From: Tolumonas sp008015085
Lineage (GTDB): Bacteria; Pseudomonadota; Gammaproteobacteria; Enterobacterales; Aeromonadaceae
Reading direction: 5' to 3'
NCBI GenBank assembly: GCA_029265125.1
Contig: JAJUJX010000004.1
Coordinates: forward strand, 162,030-226,029
Length of the DNA stretch: 64,000 nt
Positions 37,041 to 44,579 of the stretch are shown one piece after another. The stretch's first letter is position 1, and each line of letters starts with the position of its first letter. The translations under genes were made by a program, and so were the position numbers. The notes beneath the pieces were generated by a model that saw only the letters and a program-made list of their open reading frames with translations, was not told the DNA's origin and did not search any database.

Positions 37041-37264
37041 ACTGCTTGTACCTCAATCAAATTCGCTAAGGCTTTCTGAACAGATAATGTGATGCTGGAT
37101 GTGGCAATCTGCAGCGGATCGCCCATCGGGGCCTGCCGGATAAAGCGAATTTCAGATGAAGGCAATAACCCCATCGCCATTAATTTACGTCTTACTGCTG
37201 GCTCCAGCTGTGCCAGGCTGACAATACGGGCTGATTGTCCCGGGCTCAATTCCGACAGTAACAT
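37037..37264 (-). CDS. feoA: Ferrous iron transport protein FeoA
   Basis: A 75-residue SH3-like protein, first gene of feoABC. LSELSPGQSARIVSL, KLMAMGLLPSSEIRF and the C-terminal ISLSVQ-like strand (SITLSVQKALANLIEV) match FeoA. It associates with FeoB and is required for iron uptake. It overlaps feoB by ATGA. Confidence 0.93.
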   Translation of the reverse strand: MLLSELSPGQSARIVSLAQLEPAVRRKLMAMGLLPSSEIRFIRQAPMGDPLQIATSSITLSVQKALANLIEVQAV

Positions 37265-37274
37265 ATGATCACCT

Positions 37275-37293
37275 GTTATTGAGAATCATTACT
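37275..37293 (-). promoter_or_regulatory. Candidate Fur box of feoABC
   Basis: GTTATTGAGAATCATTACT matches the 19-bp Fur consensus at about 14 positions, including the AATCATTA core. It lies 11-29 bp upstream of the feoA start, as expected for iron-dependent repression. Confidence 0.75.
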
Positions 37294-37376
37294 AATAACA
37301 TCTAGTGTAATGAATATCGGTACAAAATAAAGTGTTTTTATGAGAAAAAATCACTCCCAATATGATCTGAATCATC

Positions 37377-37411
37377 AAAAAACATGCCATTTCAATTGAC
37401 GTGAAATGGCA
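37377..37411 (-). terminator. Rho-independent terminator of polB
   Basis: A 10-bp perfect stem (TGCCATTTCA/TGAAATGGCA, 37385-37394 and 37402-37411) with a 7-nt loop, followed on the minus strand by a TGTTTTTTG tail, 29 bp beyond the polB stop. Confidence 0.85.
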
Positions 37412-37440
37412 CATTATTATTGATAATAGTTTTCAGTTAA

Positions 37441-39816
37441 TCAGAACAGAGAGAGTTGGGTATCAACGATTTGATCAAAGTGCAGATTAATGTGCGGCAA
37501 AATAGCATCTGCGACGGGTTTGAGTTGCTTATCGATATAATGCTGATAATCCAGCGGATGTTGCTGATAGGCCACCGGCTCCGGGCCCTGCGTGGTGATC
37601 ACATATTCAATCCAGCCACGATGCTGATAACGAGGCGGCAAACCACGCTGACGCCGGATCTCATCGGCCAGACGGGCCGCCTTCACATGCGGAGGCTGCG
37701 TTTTATCATAGTCAGCCAGTTTCCGGCGCAGTCTTTTGCGGTAAATCAGCTGATGATCCAATTCACCTCGTTGTGTTTTTTCGATGGTGTCACAAATAAA
37801 AGCTCGCGGGTCCTGCTCCAGAAAAATCCGCTCATATAACCCGGTCTGGAAATTTTTAGCCAGTTCAGTCCAGTCAGAGCGAACGGTCTCCATTCCTTTA
37901 AAGATCAGTTTATCCTCACCATTTTCCCGGCAAAGCCCTGCATAACGTTTTTTACTGCCCAGCTCCGTCCCCCGTAGTGTCGGCATCAGAAAACGGTGAT
38001 AATGGCGCTCGAATTGTAGTTCCAGACAGGAGTCCAGCTGCATTTCACGCTGCAACCTTTCCTTCCACCACTGGTTAATTTGTGTCACCAGTGTTCTGCC
38101 TATCTGCTGAGCCTGCTCTGGCGTCACCCGGTTTTTAAGCCAGACAAAGGTCGAATCGGTATCGCCATAAATCACGGTATAGCCGTGTGATTCAATAAAG
38201 CTTCGCGTTTCCTGCATGATCCAATGACCACGCATGGTGATGCCCGATGCCAGTCTCGGATCAAAAAAACGGCAGCCAACCGATCCCATCACCCCATAAA
38301 ACGCATTCATCAGGATCTTAATCGCCTGTGAGCGCGCCTGATCCCGCTCAGTTTTCGCCAGTTCTCTCGCTTGCCATAGATGAGCAATCAGCTGCGGTAA
38401 AATATGTTGTTTACGCGAGAACCGACCGCCCACATAACCGGGAATGGTATCGTCTTCCGGTTCTTGCAAACCGGTGATGAGCGCCAGAGGATCGACATGA
38501 AATGTACGGATAATACTGGGGTACAGACTTTTGAAATCCAGCACCAGCACATCATGGTAAAAACCAGGCAACGAGTTCATCACATAGCCGCCCGGCGAAG
38601 TGGCTATCGCACCCTGAGGTAAATTCGGCGCGACGTACCCCGCCTGATGCAAACGCGGCAGATACAAATTCGTAAATGCCGCGACAGAGCCGCCTGCGCG
38701 ATCCAGCTCCAGCCCGGTTAGCTGGCTGCGCAAACACAAAAACGAAATCAGATGGCACTTATCGAAGATATCGAGTACCAACCGGCAATCTTCGAGATTA
38801 TAACGCGCCAAAGCCGGTTTATCGTGGTGGAATAACCGGGTTATCTCTGCAATACGATCGTCCGGATCGTCAATCGCTTTCCCGCGCCCCAACAATTCTT
38901 GAGCGACAGATTCCAGTCCATAGCGTTCAAAACGGAAGGTGGCTGATTTCAGTGCATCAATCCCATCCAGTACCATCCGGCCCGGCAAGATCAGTTGCCC
39001 CTGCTGATCATCCATCCTGGATGGTCGCCAGCGCATCAAGCTCTGTCCCCTTCCCCAGCGTAATGTACGTTTATGAAATTCAGCACGTCGCAGCAATAGC
39101 CGGAAATCAAAATTGATCACATTCCAGCCGATAATAACATCCGGATCATGCGCTAACAGCCAACGCTCAAGCGCCATCAGTAATGACAACTCATCACTAA
39201 CCCACTCGATAGTTAGCTCTGTCGTTTCTGGCTGACCTACCATGATGATATGCGCAATTTCCCGCCCGTCTTTCTGACGCAACAGCAAGGCGACGGAATA
39301 AAGCTCGCCGTTCATCGCACATTCTACATCCAGCGACAGCACGCCGAATTGCGGTATGACTTCAGCAGGCTCTAGCGAAGTGACTTTAACTTCCTGGTAG
39401 CCAGCCCGTTGCCGATGCTGACCACTAAAGCGCATACCGGCAGTAATAAACCGGCGCATCAGGCAGACATCAGCAAAGCGCAGATCACCTTCATAGATAT
39501 CAATCTGATGCAAATGCAGTAGTTCAATCGCGCGATGGAAGGAAGATAGCGATGGAAAACAGCACGCCAAAACTGGTTCGTGCTGGAACGTGCGGAGCTG
39601 CGTCGTCCGCAACCGCCCATGTAAATGGCTCTGACGAAACAACTCCAGTGCCCGTTCTTTATATTTCAGCGGCAGATAAAAGCTGAGCAGCTCATCATCC
39701 AGTAATAGCCGGACAGGCCCTTCATTCGTGCTCAGCCAGTATTCTGCCTGGACATGATCGCCATTATCCCGGCTTTGCCGGGTCAGCAGAAAACCGGTCT
39801 GATGAGCAATAGACAT
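37441..39816 (-). CDS. polB: DNA polymerase II
   Basis: A 791-residue family B DNA polymerase used in repair and replication restart. Exonuclease motif I is LSLDVECAMNGELY (about 168), exonuclease II lies around GWNVINFDFRLL and exonuclease III around YNLEDCRLV. Polymerase motif A is DFKSLYPSI, motif B is KILMNAFYGVMG and motif C is YGDTDSTF. All key acidic residues appear intact. ATG 39816 begins seven bases after the preceding gene's stop; a TTG at 39819 is the longer option. It is third in an apparent operon after a HAD phosphatase and an antitoxin-like protein. I saw no LexA box in the spacers. Confidence 0.95.
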   Translation of the reverse strand: MSIAHQTGFLLTRQSRDNGDHVQAEYWLSTNEGPVRLLLDDELLSFYLPLKYKERALELFRQSHLHGRLRTTQLRTFQHEPVLACCFPSLSSFHRAIELLHLHQIDIYEGDLRFADVCLMRRFITAGMRFSGQHRQRAGYQEVKVTSLEPAEVIPQFGVLSLDVECAMNGELYSVALLLRQKDGREIAHIIMVGQPETTELTIEWVSDELSLLMALERWLLAHDPDVIIGWNVINFDFRLLLRRAEFHKRTLRWGRGQSLMRWRPSRMDDQQGQLILPGRMVLDGIDALKSATFRFERYGLESVAQELLGRGKAIDDPDDRIAEITRLFHHDKPALARYNLEDCRLVLDIFDKCHLISFLCLRSQLTGLELDRAGGSVAAFTNLYLPRLHQAGYVAPNLPQGAIATSPGGYVMNSLPGFYHDVLVLDFKSLYPSIIRTFHVDPLALITGLQEPEDDTIPGYVGGRFSRKQHILPQLIAHLWQARELAKTERDQARSQAIKILMNAFYGVMGSVGCRFFDPRLASGITMRGHWIMQETRSFIESHGYTVIYGDTDSTFVWLKNRVTPEQAQQIGRTLVTQINQWWKERLQREMQLDSCLELQFERHYHRFLMPTLRGTELGSKKRYAGLCRENGEDKLIFKGMETVRSDWTELAKNFQTGLYERIFLEQDPRAFICDTIEKTQRGELDHQLIYRKRLRRKLADYDKTQPPHVKAARLADEIRRQRGLPPRYQHRGWIEYVITTQGPEPVAYQQHPLDYQHYIDKQLKPVADAILPHINLHFDQIVDTQLSLF

Positions 39817-39822
39817 CAAATA

Positions 39823-40287
39823 TTATTTTTTCCCAAACCCGGACTGTTTCAGCGTAAACCCGGCATCATTACTCCAGGCATCCAGCCCGCTACGGTTATT
39901 TCCTGCAATCAGACTCGCCGCCAGACTTGGGCTGTTAAACAGATAATCATCAGCAAACAGATAATTGTTGCCCGTACGCACCAGCACACCTTTGACCAGC
40001 AAATTATTGCGTAAATCAATGACCGCCTGACGTAATGAACCAGCCTGCTCCAGTGATGCAGTTGATCCCTGCGTCACCATAAAACCGGGCTTATAACGCT
40101 GACCAACCGGATAGCCGCTCGCTTCCGCATCCTTTACCATGAAGCGATACAACTCCCGCTCACCGGGTTTATTCGTCAGTAACGCCTTTTGCAAGGTCAT
40201 GATCTCATCATAGATATCTATAGGTACCACCGCTGCAATGCGATTACCCTGACTATCAACGATAAAATTAACCTGTTTTTTTAACAT
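39823..40287 (-). CDS. Antitoxin-like N-terminus fused to a DUF4357 domain
   Basis: A 154-residue protein of unknown function. Residues 1-40 (VNFIVDSQGNRIAAVVPIDI and on) resemble the beta-hairpin/helix start of Phd/YefM-type antitoxins. Residues about 65-150 match DUF4357: VTQGSTASLE, LRNNLLVKGVLV, FADDYLFNSPSLAASLIAGN and GLDAW. DUF4357 usually sits at the C-terminus of nuclease-type proteins. No toxin gene is adjacent. It overlaps the HAD gene by seven bases and directly precedes polB, so the three are probably co-expressed. Confidence 0.65.
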   Translation of the reverse strand: MLKKQVNFIVDSQGNRIAAVVPIDIYDEIMTLQKALLTNKPGERELYRFMVKDAEASGYPVGQRYKPGFMVTQGSTASLEQAGSLRQAVIDLRNNLLVKGVLVRTGNNYLFADDYLFNSPSLAASLIAGNNRSGLDAWSNDAGFTLKQSGFGKK

Positions 40288-40961
40288 CCGTGACTCCCTG
40301 ATTTTTCCTTGAGAAGTTCGCTGACATGCTCGCCCACAGACTGCAGTGAATAAAACAGCGCACTGTAGCCCATATCCGCCGTTAGTCTTGTATGCTCAGT
40401 GGTAACCGCCAGTACGGTCAGCCCCGCATCATGTGCACTGCGGATCCCCGTCGCTGAATCTTCCAGTGCCAGACATTCTGAAGCAGAAAGGTTAAGACAT
40501 TCAATGGCTTTAAGATAAGGTTCTGGATGTGGTTTGGCATTCGTCACATCATCGCGGGTAATGATCAGCGGGAAAAAGTCTCGCCAGCCGAGATTCTCCA
40601 ATACAGGCTCAATCTCGCAGCGGTATGACCCGGTCACCAGCGCCATCGTCAGTTCGGTATTCTGAATGGTTTTAAGCAGTGCTTCAGCGCCCGGCATGGG
40701 CACCGGTAACTCGGTTTTCAGCAGGCTAAGAAACCGATCTGTTTTTTGCTGCATCAGTTGCTCGATCTCGACAGGCAATTGAAAATCCTGAATCAGGGTT
40801 TTTGCTGTCGCATACGTCGATACTCCCGAAAAACGGGACATATAATCGGTCTTTTCCAGCGAACAGCCAAAAGGCTGTAATTCAGACTGCCATGAGGCAT
40901 AATGCAGATGTTCCGAGTCAACTAACGTCCCGTCAAAATCAAAACAAATCGCTCTCACCAT
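40281..40961 (-). CDS. HAD-superfamily phosphatase, beta-phosphoglucomutase-like
   Basis: A 226-residue HAD subfamily IA hydrolase. Motif I is CFDFDGTLVDS with both catalytic Asp, motif II is VTGSYRCEI, motif III is the Lys of NAKPHPEPYLKA and motif IV is ALEDSATGIRSAH. A helical cap occupies about 15-85. Likely substrates are sugar phosphates, but which is not decidable. It is first gene of the HAD / DUF4357 / polB group; its upstream gap is shared with divergent argA. Confidence 0.88.
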   Translation of the reverse strand: MVRAICFDFDGTLVDSEHLHYASWQSELQPFGCSLEKTDYMSRFSGVSTYATAKTLIQDFQLPVEIEQLMQQKTDRFLSLLKTELPVPMPGAEALLKTIQNTELTMALVTGSYRCEIEPVLENLGWRDFFPLIITRDDVTNAKPHPEPYLKAIECLNLSASECLALEDSATGIRSAHDAGLTVLAVTTEHTRLTADMGYSALFYSLQSVGEHVSELLKEKSGSHGC

Positions 40962-40986
40962 TTTTATTCCTCATATTTGCATTTTA

Positions 40987-41025
40987 ACTGCATCTTTATT
41001 CATAAAAAATCAGATTTTATGTGAT
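40987..41025 (+). promoter_or_regulatory. Tandem ARG boxes (ArgR operator) before argA
   Basis: The first box (40987-41004, ACTGCATCTTTATTCATA) matches the 18-bp ARG consensus WNTGAATWWWWATTCANW at 16 positions. Exactly three bases further lies a weaker second box (41008-41025, about 12 of 18). The 3-bp separation is the standard spacing for ArgR hexamers. A TATACT -10-like hexamer lies just downstream at 41027-41032. Confidence 0.75.
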
Positions 41026-41093
41026 TTATACTTGATGCCGAGGGGCTTTTTTACCATCATAGCGCTACTTTTTGAGTTAGGACATTACCGACC

Positions 41094-42422
41094 ATGGTTC
41101 GTGAAAGAGATGCAATGCTAGTTCATGCGTTTCGTCATTCAACCCCGTATGTAAACCATCATCGTGGTTCTACATTTGTGATCATGCTGAGTGGCGAAAC
41201 CGTTGCTGATGAAAACTTTTCCTCACTGATCGCAGACATCGCTCTGCTGCATAGTCTGGGGATCAGGCTGGTATTGGTTTTCGGTGCACGTCCGCAAATT
41301 GATGCCGCACTGATTCAGGATAACATTCCTCTGCGCTTTCATAAGCATATCCGTGTAACAGATGACGAAACTTTTAACGTCATCAAACAAGTGTGCGGAG
41401 GTATGCAGATGGATATCATGGCTAAAATGTCGATGGGGCTGATTAATACCCCGATGGCAGGCGCACACCTGAACGTGGTCAGTGGTAATTTCGTCACCTC
41501 TCAGCCTTTAGGTGTCGATGAAGGTGTTGATTATTTCCATGGCGGTCGTGTCCGCCGTGTCGATGCTGACGGTATTAAACGCCAGCTGGATCAAAATAAC
41601 ATTGTTCTGATTTCCCCTCTGGGATTCTCTGTTACCGGTGAAAGTTTCAGTGTCAGTTCAGAAGAGGTCGCAGCTAAAGTCGCTGTCGAACTTCAGGCAG
41701 ATAAACTGATTTCGTTCTGTTCTCATCAGGGCGTTATCAATGATAAAGGAGAAGTTGTTCCTGAGCTTTTCCCTGAGCAGGCAGAAGAGTATCTGTCTCG
41801 CCTGGAAGAAGCTGGTGATGACAGTTCAGGCACGGCCCGCTACTTCCGTTCTGCCATTCAGGCATGCCGTGGCGGCGTGCCTCGCAGTCACTTAGTCAGT
41901 TATCGCGAAGATGGCGCACTGGTTCAGGAACTGTTCACTCGTGACGGTATCGGCACTCAGATCGTACGTCATAGCGCGGAACAGGCCCGTCCAGCCACCA
42001 TTGATGACATTGGCGGCATTATGGATTTGATCCGTCCGCTGGAAGCAGAAGGTATTCTGGTCAAGCGTTCCCGTGAACAGCTGGAAATGCAGATCGATGA
42101 TTTCTTCATCATTGAACGTGACGGCATGATCATCGCCTGTGCCGCACTCTACCCCTTCCCGAAAGAAGCGATGGGCGAAATGGCGTGTGTGGCCGTTCAT
42201 CCGGATTACCGCAGCTCTAACCGTGGTGATCGTCTGGTGCAACAGATCGAAGATCTGGCACGTTCTAAAAATATGCAGAAACTGTTTGTACTGACCACCC
42301 GTTCCATCCACTGGTTCCGTGAACGTGGATTTGAGCCGGTTGAAGTTGATGCCTTACCGATGGAAAAACAGCGCCTGTATAACTACCAGCGTCGCTCTAA
42401 GATCCTGATGAAAAGTCTGTAA
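41094..42422 (+). CDS. argA: N-acetylglutamate synthase
   Basis: A 442-residue enzyme for the first step of arginine synthesis, acetylating glutamate. It has an N-terminal amino-acid-kinase-like domain (about 1-290, FRHSTPYVNHHRGSTFVIML, GARPQIDAAL) and a C-terminal GNAT domain (about 295-442, ACVAVHPDYRSSNRGDRLVQ, FVLTTRSIHWFRERGF). It aligns end to end with E. coli ArgA, supporting the ATG at 41094, although the ribosome binding site is weak (AGGA 13 bases upstream). It is divergent from the HAD-polB group and preceded by ARG boxes. Confidence 0.96.
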   Translation: MVRERDAMLVHAFRHSTPYVNHHRGSTFVIMLSGETVADENFSSLIADIALLHSLGIRLVLVFGARPQIDAALIQDNIPLRFHKHIRVTDDETFNVIKQVCGGMQMDIMAKMSMGLINTPMAGAHLNVVSGNFVTSQPLGVDEGVDYFHGGRVRRVDADGIKRQLDQNNIVLISPLGFSVTGESFSVSSEEVAAKVAVELQADKLISFCSHQGVINDKGEVVPELFPEQAEEYLSRLEEAGDDSSGTARYFRSAIQACRGGVPRSHLVSYREDGALVQELFTRDGIGTQIVRHSAEQARPATIDDIGGIMDLIRPLEAEGILVKRSREQLEMQIDDFFIIERDGMIIACAALYPFPKEAMGEMACVAVHPDYRSSNRGDRLVQQIEDLARSKNMQKLFVLTTRSIHWFRERGFEPVEVDALPMEKQRLYNYQRRSKILMKSL

Positions 42423-42446
42423 CTGACAGAAAAAAGGCAAAAAAGA

Positions 42447-42475
42447 CGGGGCCGTAAAATTGTCCGGCCCCGGTT
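42447..42475 (+). terminator. Probable terminator of argA
   Basis: A GC-rich 8-bp stem (CGGGGCCG/CGGCCCCG, 42447-42454 and 42465-42472) followed by GTTTGG. It lies 25 bp after the stop codon. The T-run is short. Confidence 0.6.
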
Positions 42476-42479
42476 TGGC

Positions 42480-42787
42480 AATGGAGATTTCTGGTTTCCA
42501 CGTTCACAATCTACCAACGACACCAGCTTGGGTTCGTGTCAGTCATCACAAATTGTTGCATTCGTTACCAACAGGTTACATAAAACAAAACCTTCATCAC
42601 ACTTTAGTTCTGCTAAAGCCCCTGAAATCATTAAGAATTTAATTTTAATGTTGTCGTTTATATGACAAATGGTTCCACTTCTGGCTATTCGCCTGTTAGA
42701 ATGTGTGGGCAAATCCGTTGATTTGCACCCCATCAGACACCGATAGACAAGCAAGGAATACTACTATCTGCCGGAACGTTGAATGGG
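42480..42787 (+). other. Non-coding leader upstream of the lysine riboswitch
   Basis: About 300 bp without a convincing gene between the argA terminator and the aptamer. The left part is AT-rich and should contain the lysC promoter; TAGAAT at 42697-42702 is a possible -10 but no good -35 accompanies it. A hairpin, GGGCAAATC with GATTTGC and a CGTT loop, lies near 42707-42730. A 60-codon frame at 42460-42642 shows no ribosome binding site or recognisable family and was not called. Confidence 0.4.
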
Positions 42788-42952
42788 GCCAGAAGAGGAG
42801 CGTTACCCAGGTCGCTGACAACAGGTGCCAAAACCGTTGAAGGTCAGTCAGGGGGTGTAACGCCGAGATGAATGTTGTCATTGGCGATGATATTTGTCGG
42901 CTGCAAGGGCTGAATCCCTTGGGCTGTCACCTGAGGGTGGAGCGCTTCTGGC
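42788..42952 (+). ncRNA. Lysine riboswitch (L-box) upstream of lysC
   Basis: The closing P1 helix is GCCAGAAG (42788-42795) with CTTCTGGC (42945-42952). Between them the L-box landmarks occur in order: AGAGGAGCGTTACCCAG, TTGAAGGTCAGTCAGG, TGTAACGCCGAGATGAA, the CTGCAAGG/CCTTGGGCTGTCACC segment and GGTGGAGCGCTTCTGG. No terminator hairpin with a U-run is seen between the aptamer and the lysC GTG (81 bp), so control is probably at translation initiation or through Rho, as in E. coli lysC. Confidence 0.92.
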
Positions 42953-43033
42953 TGGAAAGAATATCCCTTCCTGCCGCACAAGTTGCACCTTCGTTGTATC
43001 AGTTTGTTATACCTGCTTATCTAAGGAGAGCCC

Positions 43034-44389
43034 GTGAGCAAGGTTACTGTTGCTAAATTTGGCGGTACAAGTGTCGCCGATGCCGAAGCTATGCGCCGTT
43101 GCGCAGCCATTGTTACTCAAACTGCAAATACCCGTGTCGTCGTGCTGAGCGCAAGTTCAGGCGTAACTAACCTGCTGGTTGATCTGGCTCGTGGTACGTT
43201 ATCTGCTGCTGAGCAGGAAATTCACCTGAAAAAACTGAAATCCATTCAGGACAACATTCTGACTGAACTGGGCAACCCATCGCCGCTGCGTGAAACTATC
43301 GACAGTATTCTGAAAGAGATCGCTGATATGGCCCGTCAGGCTAACCAGAACAGCGATGCTGCGCTGGAAGATCGTCTGGTGGCTCAAGGTGAGCTGATGT
43401 CTACCCGTCTGTTCACTGAAATGATGAATCAACTGGGTCACAAAGCGGTATGGTTTGATGTACGTAAGATCATGCGTACTGACAGCCGTTTTGGTCGCGC
43501 AACGCCGGCTATCGAAGCGATCCATAATCTGGCGCAGCAAGATATGGCGCCGCTGCTGAAAGATCATATTGTGATCACTCAGGGTTTTATCGGTGCTAAT
43601 GCCGATGGTCAAACCACTACGCTGGGTCGCGGCGGTAGTGATTTTAGTGCTGCGCTTCTGGCTGAAGCATTAGGTGTTGATGAACTGGAGATCTGGACTG
43701 ACGTACCAGGCATCTACACCACCGACCCGCGTCTGGTAAAAGAAGCACACCCTATTCCTGAGATCACCTTCTCTGAAGCGGCGGAAATGGCGACCTTCGG
43801 TGCGAAAGTACTGCACCCTGCAACCCTGCAACCTGCAGTGCGTAAAGGCATCCCGGTCTTCGTAGGCTCAAGTAAAGACCCTGCAGCCGGTGGCACATGG
43901 GTTCGTGAAAGTACCGAGTCCAGCCCGCTATTCCGTGCTGTCGCGCTGCGCCGCAATCAGATCCTGCTGACCCTGCACAGCCCGAACATGCTGCATGCCT
44001 GTGGTTTCCTGGCTCAGGTATTCACGATTCTGGCGAAGCACGGTATTTCTGTCGACCTGATCACAACCTCTGAAGTCAGCGTTGCCATCACCCTGGATCA
44101 GACCGGTAGCCAGTCCAGTGGACGTTCTGTATTGAACGAGACTGTATTGGCTGAACTGAATGCGTTCTGCAAAGTAAAAGTAGAAAACGATCTGGCACTG
44201 GTTGCGCTGATCGGCAACCGTATGAGTGAAGTGAACGGTGTGGGTACTCAGGTATTCGATGCTGTCAGTGAACACAATGTGCGCATGATCTGCTACGGCG
44301 CCAGCACGCACAATCTGTGCTTCCTGGTACCTGAATCTGACGCATCCCTGGTTGTGCAGAAACTACACCAACGGTTATTAGGTCACTAA
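43034..44389 (+). CDS. lysC: Lysine-sensitive aspartokinase III
   Basis: A 451-residue aspartokinase that phosphorylates aspartate, the entry to lysine, methionine and threonine synthesis. Kinase motifs: VAKFGGTSVADAEAM, VVLSASSGVTNLL, TLGRGGSDFSAALLAEAL and WTDVPGIYTTDPR. C-terminal ACT domains contain SVDLITTSEVSVAITL and ICYGASTHNLCFLVP. It matches E. coli LysC throughout. The start is GTG with AAGGAGA seven bases upstream. Its lysine riboswitch fits the lysine-specific isozyme. Confidence 0.97.
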   Translation: MSKVTVAKFGGTSVADAEAMRRCAAIVTQTANTRVVVLSASSGVTNLLVDLARGTLSAAEQEIHLKKLKSIQDNILTELGNPSPLRETIDSILKEIADMARQANQNSDAALEDRLVAQGELMSTRLFTEMMNQLGHKAVWFDVRKIMRTDSRFGRATPAIEAIHNLAQQDMAPLLKDHIVITQGFIGANADGQTTTLGRGGSDFSAALLAEALGVDELEIWTDVPGIYTTDPRLVKEAHPIPEITFSEAAEMATFGAKVLHPATLQPAVRKGIPVFVGSSKDPAAGGTWVRESTESSPLFRAVALRRNQILLTLHSPNMLHACGFLAQVFTILAKHGISVDLITTSEVSVAITLDQTGSQSSGRSVLNETVLAELNAFCKVKVENDLALVALIGNRMSEVNGVGTQVFDAVSEHNVRMICYGASTHNLCFLVPESDASLVVQKLHQRLLGH

Positions 44390-44402
44390 TTTATATCTAT
44401 TT

Positions 44403-44430
44403 AACAGGCACCTGATGGTGCCTGTTTTAT
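44403..44430 (+). terminator. Rho-independent terminator of lysC
   Basis: A 10-bp perfect stem (AACAGGCACC/GGTGCCTGTT) with a TGAT loop and a TTTT tail, 14 bp after the stop codon. Confidence 0.9.
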
Positions 44431-44528
44431 TTCTGCCGAACATCGTTCTACTGCCAACTGCTAATAATCACAGCCGACTTATCAAACAATGCTCTTTCCT
44501 TACTGAAATTTACACGTAAAATTAAAGA

Positions 44529-44540
44529 CTCAATAGAACC
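44529..44540 (+). repeat. 12-bp sequence shared by the two secretion-locus upstream regions (copy 1)
   Basis: CTCAATAGAACC occurs 40 bp before the ABC exporter gene and again at 49009-49020, 80 bp before the RTX gene. A shared 12-mer in two upstream regions of one functional locus is unlikely by chance and may be a common regulator site. Confidence 0.4.
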
Positions 44541-44579
44541 ACAACTCAGATCGGATCGAATCCGGCACGGGATCACAAT

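Noticed and set aside
42460..42642. A 60-codon frame between argA and the lysine riboswitch
   Set aside because: It begins within the argA terminator hairpin, has no ribosome binding site and no recognisable domain.
42953..43020. Intrinsic terminator in the lysine riboswitch expression platform
   Set aside because: Only a weak 4-bp GGAA/TTCC pairing is seen and no U-run follows.
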